64,000 bases of DNA, taken from the NCBI RefSeq assembly GCF_963666025.1, contig NZ_OY762552.1, forward strand, positions 1,791,001 through 1,855,000. The letters are read 5' to 3'. A program made the position numbers and the translations under genes. Positions 57,177 through 64,000 of this stretch are shown here, piece by piece. The notes below the pieces were generated by a model. The model was not told the DNA's origin and did not search any database. It saw only the letters and a list, made by a program, of their open reading frames with translations. Positions within the stretch are counted from its first letter, which is position 1. Every line of letters starts with the position of its first letter. This stretch comes from an uncultured Methanobacterium sp. Lineage in GTDB: Archaea; Methanobacteriota; Methanobacteria; Methanobacteriales; Methanobacteriaceae.

Positions 57177-58325
57177 ATGAGAGAAAAAAGCATACCGCCA
57201 TTAGTAACTGATGAGGAGGTTTCCCATCTCCTGGGCATACCCTCCACTAGATTGGAGGATGCCTACCGGAAGGGTATCTTAAAAAAATACCAGAAGCATG
57301 GTCTGAATGCCATCCAGTTCCGGAAAGGATTGGGACCAGTTGAAGCCGGGACCATGGTAATAAAAATGGAGGAAATAGAAGTTATAAGGGGCTTTCCCAA
57401 GATAAGAAGAACCCTGATGCTACACCCTGCACTGGAAAAACATTTCCAGAACGAAGTGGCGGTGGAGGAGAAGATGAATGGATATAACGTCCGCATCGCT
57501 CTGGTTGATCATGAGATAATTGCATTCACCCGTGGGGGTTATATATGTCCCTACACCAGCCGCAAAGCCCGCCAGATACTGGATATGGATCAATTTTTCA
57601 ATGACTATCCTCAAATGGTTATCTGTGGAGAAATGGTGGGCACTTTAAACCCATACGTATCTCACTACTATCCTGAGGTGGGAAAACTTGGATTCCGTAT
57701 ATTTGACCTCCGGGAAAAACTCACCAATGCACCTTTACCTTTAATGGCCAAAAGGGAGCTTCTGGCAGATTACAACCTGGAACCGGTAAAACTTCTGGGA
57801 GTGTTCCCAGTGGAAGAAGCCCCACAGAAGGTCATGGAGCTGGTGATGGAATTGGGAGAACATGACCGGGAGGGAGTGGTGATGAAGGACCCCCAGATGC
57901 AACTGGAGCCGTTGAAGTACACCTCATCTCAGGCCCAGGCAGCAGAACTTGAATACGCTCTGAGTTTCCCATTTGACCTGGCTAAAGCATTTTTGTTTAG
58001 TAGAATAATCCGGGAAGGATTCCAATCCCATGAAATTGGAGAATCAGAGGATAAACGCCGCAAAAGAGCTCTGCGAATGGGTGAATCTATACTCTACCCC
58101 ATGCTGGAAACCATCAGCAAGGTTGAAAATGGGGAACTGGCAGCAGAAGATCTGCTGATAGAAGTGGAAAACCAGGAAGAAGCAGATGAATTCATCCGCC
58201 ACCTCCGTGATTTAAAGGTCATGGCCACACTGGCTGAGATAAAAGACGGTAAAGCAGTGATAAGAAGGGTGCACCAGTCTACCAACGACCGTATCAACAA
58301 CTATCTGGATGGTGGATTGTACTAA
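57177..58325 (+). CDS. ATP-dependent RNA ligase (MthRnl/Pab1020 family)
   Basis: 382 residues, about the size of the characterised Methanothermobacter enzyme. The nucleotidyl-acceptor motif I is EEKMNGYNVRIA (Lys about 99). Later motifs include FTRGGYICPY (about 118-127), ICGEMVGT (motif III, about 149-156), FRIFDLREK, and REGVVMKDP (motif IV, about 235-243). The C-terminal domain mediates dimerisation. It joins or circularises RNA ends and can adenylate 5' ends. ATG 57177 has no strong ribosome site. A stand-alone gene in the window. Confidence 0.92.
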   Translation: MREKSIPPLVTDEEVSHLLGIPSTRLEDAYRKGILKKYQKHGLNAIQFRKGLGPVEAGTMVIKMEEIEVIRGFPKIRRTLMLHPALEKHFQNEVAVEEKMNGYNVRIALVDHEIIAFTRGGYICPYTSRKARQILDMDQFFNDYPQMVICGEMVGTLNPYVSHYYPEVGKLGFRIFDLREKLTNAPLPLMAKRELLADYNLEPVKLLGVFPVEEAPQKVMELVMELGEHDREGVVMKDPQMQLEPLKYTSSQAQAAELEYALSFPFDLAKAFLFSRIIREGFQSHEIGESEDKRRKRALRMGESILYPMLETISKVENGELAAEDLLIEVENQEEADEFIRHLRDLKVMATLAEIKDGKAVIRRVHQSTNDRINNYLDGGLY

Positions 58326-58579
58326 TTGTGGGATAGAGAGGGATAAAGTGGGATTTAAATAGGTTTGAGATGGATTTATAAATATGTTTGAATGGAATTT
58401 TAAGTCGGTAGGTGGATTTATTAAAAAACCAATAAATGTTAAGCTAATTTTAATAACTTAAACAAAATAATTTTTATTACTGTAATTAAACTTATTAATT
58501 CAGATAAATAATTCAATGAAATTTCTATACTTAAAATACACTAACGCTCTTATTAACCATCTGATGATTAGGTAAAATT

Positions 58580-60029
<1,450 letters not shown>

Positions 60030-60060
60030 TGGAATTAATTCCCATATTATTTTATAAAAA

Positions 60061-60098
60061 ACCGAAGGCGAGCTAATGCTTCCCCGGTATGATTTTTT
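60061..60098 (+). terminator. Hairpin with T-run after the Thr-rich membrane protein gene
   Basis: ACCG/CGGT closes a stem with inner GG/CC and GAGC/GCTT pairs around a TAAT loop (60061-60088), followed by six T at 60093-60098. It stands out as GC-rich in AT-rich surroundings, 30 bp after the stop codon. Confidence 0.65.
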
Positions 60099-60233
60099 AA
60101 AAATGAGATTAATTCAAAATAAGATTCATTCTTTATTGTTTAATACAGCAGATGATTAATTGGGAATTTAAAAGATTAATAAGAAATTAAATAAAGTAAA
60201 AAAAATGACTAAATAATAATAGGTGTTTATTTT

Positions 60234-60764
60234 ATGAATAAAATTCTCCCATTAATGGCAGTTATCCTCATGGCAGTTATGGTTTCAGGATGCGTTACCA
60301 ATGAGGATAAAAACAACGATAGCAATAATTACTCTGCAAACGGTGTTTCATTCCAGTACCCTCATTCATGGGGCGTGGCTGCAGTTAGCTCACCCAATGC
60401 GGTGGCTGCAGTGGGAGATCCCAATACAGTGGTTAATGGAAATCCCACCACTTCCGTGGTGATACAGACACCAAACTCAACAGAGGGATCTGGTCTGAAA
60501 ACAGCCTACGACCAGAGCTATGCTAAATTCTTCAACAACACTGGTAAAACCAAGGTTTCAGAGGGCCAAATCGTTTTAAACGGTGCTACAGTTTATGAAA
60601 TTGTGTACAGCTCCTCAGAAGAAGGAATAGCCAAGAAGTACCGGGCAGTGTGGACACAAAAAGGCAGCACAGTCTACGTGATACTGTGCAGTGCCCGTGT
60701 GGAAGCTTACGATGCCCAGCAGTCTAACTTCGATCTGGTAGTGAACTCTTTCCAGGCATCATAG
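60234..60764 (+). CDS. Secreted lipoprotein with PsbP-like domain
   Basis: 176 residues. A signal peptide ends in the lipobox VSGC (Cys about 20). A short Asn/Asp linker leads to NGVSFQYPHSWGVAAVSSPN (about 39-58), the typical PsbP/DUF1795 start, and INGA-type strands such as GQIVLNGATVYEIVYSS and VILCSARVEAYDAQQSNFDL. Such domains are common in methanogen surface lipoproteins, role unknown. ATG 60234 follows AGGTG. Confidence 0.83.
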   Translation: MNKILPLMAVILMAVMVSGCVTNEDKNNDSNNYSANGVSFQYPHSWGVAAVSSPNAVAAVGDPNTVVNGNPTTSVVIQTPNSTEGSGLKTAYDQSYAKFFNNTGKTKVSEGQIVLNGATVYEIVYSSSEEGIAKKYRAVWTQKGSTVYVILCSARVEAYDAQQSNFDLVVNSFQAS

Positions 60765-60958
60765 GGTAAATTTTCTAATTTTTCCCTACCCTCTTTTTTT
60801 AATTAATATTTTTTCATTCTATTCTTTTTTTAGCCCTATTTTTTTAAAAGTACATCAATTTCATTTTCAATGTAGCATTTCTATATATTTCAGGAATCAC
60901 AGAAATGAATGTATGAATCAGATTTTTAGTTTGTTTTAATTTTAAGGGGGTTTTGGTT

Positions 60959-61870
60959 TTGAGTAATGGTATTGCAGAAAGGCAAAGCAGAAAAGAAAAC
61001 CTGCTTAAAATTGTTGCCATTAAAAATCTCAATAACAAGGCTAGGGATTTGGTTAAACTGCAAATATTCCTGGTTAGCCTTCCAGTTATGGTGGCAACCA
61101 TTACAGTCATAACCAGAACTATCAGTCCGGAAATAGCCCTAATACCTCCTTTACTAGGTTTCATTGTCACGTTATCCAATTTCATTTTAATTTATCCTAA
61201 AATATCTCAAATTAGGGTTAAAGCTTTCTTAATACAACAAGATTTTGATTGTGACGTTTTAGAATTACCCTGGAATCGTATTAAACTAGAAAAACCTGAC
61301 TCTGAGGATATAAATAGCTTTGCTCTTAAATACCTTGAGAAAGACCCTGATTTGGACAAGATAGGTACTTGTTATCCTCTATCTGTAACTAGAGTTCCCC
61401 TTTCTGTGGGGCGGATAATCTGTCAGAGGAAGTTTCTGGGAGGGGATAGTAGGGTAAGGGAGAAATTTATACGATCTGTTAAATTACTGGTACTGGTACT
61501 TTTTATTTTATCAGTAATTTTTGCCACCTTAAACAGTTTGAATATTTTCCAGTTCCTGAGCAATCTTTTATTACCCTTTTTACCAGCAGCAGTCTTTATA
61601 ACCAAACTCATCCAGGATAATTCCAATTCAATTAATCGTTCCATGGTCCTGAAAAATAAAATTGAGAATATATGGGGTGAGGTACTACTTTCAGGATTAA
61701 GTGATGAGAAATTGTTCAAGTTGAGTCTAAAAATTCAGGATGAACTTTTTGAGAAAAGAAAAACTGACCCAGTTATATTGTACTACTTTTATGAAAAATT
61801 CCGTGATGAACTGCCTAATTCCAGCTACACACCAGATAACATGGTTAAAGAGTATTTATCCAGGGGTTAA
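60959..61870 (+). CDS. S-4TM family putative pore-forming effector
   Basis: 303 residues, start TTG 60959 with AAGGGGG eight bases upstream. Two pairs of membrane helices (about 39-88 and 172-218) flank a soluble segment. DFDCDVLELPWNRIKLEKPD (about 97-116) and VTRVPLSVGRIICQRKFLGG (about 143-162) match the motifs of S-4TM proteins, which are predicted membrane-permeabilising effectors in nucleotide-second-messenger defence (SMODS/CBASS-type) systems. Here no CD-NTase or SAVED gene is adjacent; neighbours are a lipoprotein and a KH-domain gene. Function as an orphan effector or in another role is open. Confidence 0.72.
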   Translation: MSNGIAERQSRKENLLKIVAIKNLNNKARDLVKLQIFLVSLPVMVATITVITRTISPEIALIPPLLGFIVTLSNFILIYPKISQIRVKAFLIQQDFDCDVLELPWNRIKLEKPDSEDINSFALKYLEKDPDLDKIGTCYPLSVTRVPLSVGRIICQRKFLGGDSRVREKFIRSVKLLVLVLFILSVIFATLNSLNIFQFLSNLLLPFLPAAVFITKLIQDNSNSINRSMVLKNKIENIWGEVLLSGLSDEKLFKLSLKIQDELFEKRKTDPVILYYFYEKFRDELPNSSYTPDNMVKEYLSRG

Positions 61871-61927
61871 TTAGATTAGGATACAAATTACTATCCTGGG
61901 GTTAATTAGATTAGGATACAAATTACT
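61858..61927 (+). repeat. 35-bp tandem duplication at the end of the S-4TM gene
   Basis: A 35-bp unit, ATCC(A/T)GGGGTTAATTAG then ATTAGGATACAAATTACT overlapping in part, occurs at 61858-61892 and 61893-61927 with one mismatch. The first copy contains the last codons and stop of the S-4TM gene. This is a recent local duplication. Confidence 0.85.
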
Positions 61928-62220
61928 GTAAGTATATTCCTTAAACTAAACTGAATATTTTTCTAATAAAGCTATGGACCCAATAACATTATGATATTTC
62001 TTAATAAACTTAAATTGGATATTTTTAATAAAAATAATTAATATTTCCTAATAAAATACCGCAAATTCAATAGTAACTTACTGTAAATTCAAAATGTAAA
62101 TCCCTTTTTTTATACTGAAGAGATCGTAAGGAGGATGTTCATTATCTGGAGGCTATGTTATTAATACCAAAATTTTATATGCTACACTTTATAGATACCA
62201 ATTATTATAGTGCTGATCTT

Positions 62221-62304
62221 CACAGGACAGAGTGGAGGACTGTAAGTCAAAATCTGCTTTTATTTTATTCAAATCCTGTGATTCATAAAATCCTGTGATT
62301 CATA
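62221..62304 (+). other. tRNA-like fragment with a 17-bp tandem repeat
   Basis: CACAGGA (62221-62227) pairs fully with TCCTGTG (62274-62280), like an acceptor stem. Between them are GGACTGTAAGTC and TTCAAATCC, resembling the anticodon and T-loop regions of a tyrosine tRNA, but D and T stems are absent and the distance is only 60 nt. AAATCCTGTGATTCATA is then present twice in tandem (62271-62287, 62288-62304). It is not a functional tRNA; it may be a remnant or coincidence. Confidence 0.2.
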
Positions 62305-62492
62305 ATTTGCTCATATTTGTGGGTAAGAGTTCGAAATTTAAAGGCTAGCTTCTATTATTTCAAAACTAGACTAGAATTAGGTCGTCCAAGCATTAAATAT
62401 GGGGGATCAGTAATGAAGGATGCAACCTCGAGTTAGTTAAGCTGAACTCTAACACGTAGGATCACAAAATTTTTATTTCAATGTAATTCATC

Positions 62493-62521
62493 AGGGTCCC
62501 CACCTCAGTTGTGGGTGCCTT
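62493..62521 (+). promoter_or_regulatory. Stable hairpin in the leader of the KH-domain gene
   Basis: AGGGTCCCCAC pairs with GTGGGTGCCTT around a 7-nt loop (CTCAGTT), with one mismatch and two G-T pairs. It ends 20 bp before the ribosome site AAGGAGG (62542-62548). No T-run follows, so it is more likely a translation or stability element than a terminator. Confidence 0.5.
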
Positions 62522-62556
62522 CAGGATTATCCACTAAAACTAAGGAGGAATTTAGG

Positions 62557-63057
<501 letters not shown>

Positions 63058-63120
63058 AAAATCCACATATTTGTAACTTTAATTAAATTAGAAATCGAGG
63101 TTTAATGGGGGAAACATATA

Positions 63121-64000
63121 ATGACAATTGTGCTCTGTGTTACCGGTAGTGTGGCCGCCGTAGAAACAGTGAAACTGGCCAGGGAACTTAAACGTAAGGG
63201 CTTCCAGGTTAAATGCTTCATGACCGATGGTGCATGTGACATCATAAATCCCTACGCACTGGAATTTGCCACGGGAGAGAAGGTTATCACCAAACTCACC
63301 GGGAATATTGAGCATGTCAAATATGCGGATGAGGATCTGATTCTGGTGGCACCTGCCACCGCTAATGTAATCAGCAAATTTGCTTACAAAATAGCGGACA
63401 ACCCCATAAACACGCTATTATTAACTGCCAGTGGCTATGACACGCCCATTATTTTTGTACCCTCCATGCACCAGTCCATGTATCGGGCAGTGGAGGAAAA
63501 CATCCAGAAACTCAAAAATGAGGGTGTGGTGTTCATGGAACCTAAACAGGAGGAGAACAAGGCTAAATTCCCTTCAGTTGATGATATTGTACTCCAGGCC
63601 CAGAAAGCCACCTCTGCTGGTGGTTTAGAGGATCGTCATGTTCTGGTTAGTGCCGGGGGGACTTATGAGAATATTGATCCCATCCGGGGCATTACCAATC
63701 GTAGTTCTGGTAAAATGGGTGTGGAACTGGCCAAGGAAGCTTTCCGTCGCGGTGCCGAAGTTACCATGGTCACCGGGAGGGTTGAAGTGGAAATCCCCAA
63801 AATATTCAACCGGATAAAAGTTGAATCCAGCCGGGAAATGGCAAAAACACTGGAAGAAAACCTCATTGACTGTGATGTGTTCATTGCTGCAGCTGCAGTC
63901 AGTGACTTCACAGTGGCAGAAATTGGATCCGTAACAGAATATGGATCCATAGCAGAAAGAGGATCCAAAATATCATCAGCTGGTGAAGCTACCCTGAAAC
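63121..64000 (+). CDS. coaBC: CoaBC: phosphopantothenoylcysteine decarboxylase/phosphopantothenate-cysteine ligase, truncated by the window end
   Basis: 293 complete codons are in the window with no stop. The N-terminal CoaC flavoprotein domain shows VLCVTGSVAAVETVKLAREL (about 4-23), LILVAPATANVISKFAYKIADN (about 72-93, in parts: APATANVISKFAYKIADN) and FVPSMHQSMY, where the usual PAMN is PSMH. The CoaB domain begins with VLVSAGGTYENIDPIRGITN then RSSGKMG (about 180-205). It makes phosphopantetheine for coenzyme A. ATG 63121 follows GGGGGA. The rest of the gene lies outside. Confidence 0.93.
   Translation, partial: MTIVLCVTGSVAAVETVKLARELKRKGFQVKCFMTDGACDIINPYALEFATGEKVITKLTGNIEHVKYADEDLILVAPATANVISKFAYKIADNPINTLLLTASGYDTPIIFVPSMHQSMYRAVEENIQKLKNEGVVFMEPKQEENKAKFPSVDDIVLQAQKATSAGGLEDRHVLVSAGGTYENIDPIRGITNRSSGKMGVELAKEAFRRGAEVTMVTGRVEVEIPKIFNRIKVESSREMAKTLEENLIDCDVFIAAAAVSDFTVAEIGSVTEYGSIAERGSKISSAGEATLK

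Larger units (their letters stand above)
61871..62556 (+). other. Long region upstream of the KH-domain gene, possible leader or small RNA
   Basis: About 690 bp without a protein gene. TATA-like TTTTATATGC and CTTTATAGAT lie at about 62175-62198, predicting a transcript from roughly 62205. The stretch 62370-62520 is less AT-rich than normal for this genome's gaps and ends in a hairpin. It could be the KH gene leader or an unannotated RNA, but I cannot assign a class. Confidence 0.35.

Noticed and set aside
62221..62280. Functional tRNA-Tyr
   Set aside because: Only the acceptor-like stem pairs. D and T stems are missing and the element is too short.

Overview
This window looks like chromosome from a hydrogenotrophic methanogen of the order Methanobacteriales, most like the genus Methanobacterium. 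The main reasons are a contiguous energy-converting hydrogenase B operon (ehbA to ehbP), archaeal TATA-type promoters in very AT-rich gaps, strong GGAGG/GGTG ribosome sites, TTG and GTG starts, archaeal families such as DUF366, DUF5612 and the Methanothermobacter-type RNA ligase, and a CoaBC of archaeal type. No rRNA, convincing tRNA, insertion sequence or CRISPR array was seen. All family assignments come from reading the translations; no database search was run.

Layout. 0-9 kb: an MFS efflux pump with a TetR regulator, a BofA-like membrane protein, argininosuccinate synthase, two related membrane proteins with a cytochrome-b-like histidine pattern facing a membrane-anchored nitroreductase, an aspartoacylase-fold hydrolase and a YdjM-like membrane hydrolase. 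9.5-19.2 kb: the Ehb hydrogenase, which uses an ion gradient to drive reduction of low-potential ferredoxin by H2 for carbon assimilation. Its order is Mrp-antiporter-like subunits A-J, polyferredoxins K and L, [NiFe] small and large subunits M and N, the NuoH-like O, and P. 19.3-22.2 kb: an MBL-fold hydrolase and a decayed patch holding a broken PadR regulator, a PepSY protein and a frameshifted SRPBCC gene.

22.2-28.7 kb is an unusual leftward cluster: GMC oxidoreductase, ATC-hydrolase-like protein, a 994-residue SDR reductase/AMP-ligase fusion carrying a 12-unit 15-bp repeat, and a polysaccharide pyruvyl transferase. I consider it the best candidate for an undescribed pathway. 28.8-32.6 kb holds a small SHOCT/DUF2089 regulatory operon and a TetR-controlled Fe-S reductase/flavoprotein operon with two clear operators. 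33-42.2 kb is potassium uptake: TrkH, then KdpABC followed by a KdpD that stops before the histidine kinase domain.

42.4-51.2 kb is a run of mostly single genes: flavin-binding split barrel, AhpD-like, Fpg/Nei-like glycosylase without its usual N-terminal proline, ACT protein, DUF6448, cupin, homoserine dehydrogenase, nucleotidyltransferase, PPC protein and DUF366. 51.4-56.9 kb has queD and queE (deazaguanine/archaeosine precursor) followed by five consecutive CBS-domain genes with about 18 CBS motifs. 57-64 kb has RNA ligase, prephenate dehydratase, two envelope proteins, an orphan S-4TM-type putative pore-forming effector, a KH/NusA-like protein and the start of coaBC, which runs off the window.

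Together the genes cover energy conservation (Ehb), amino-acid synthesis (ArgG, Hom, PheA), ion homeostasis (Kdp, TrkH), RNA and coenzyme metabolism, and several accessory redox and envelope modules whose roles are open.
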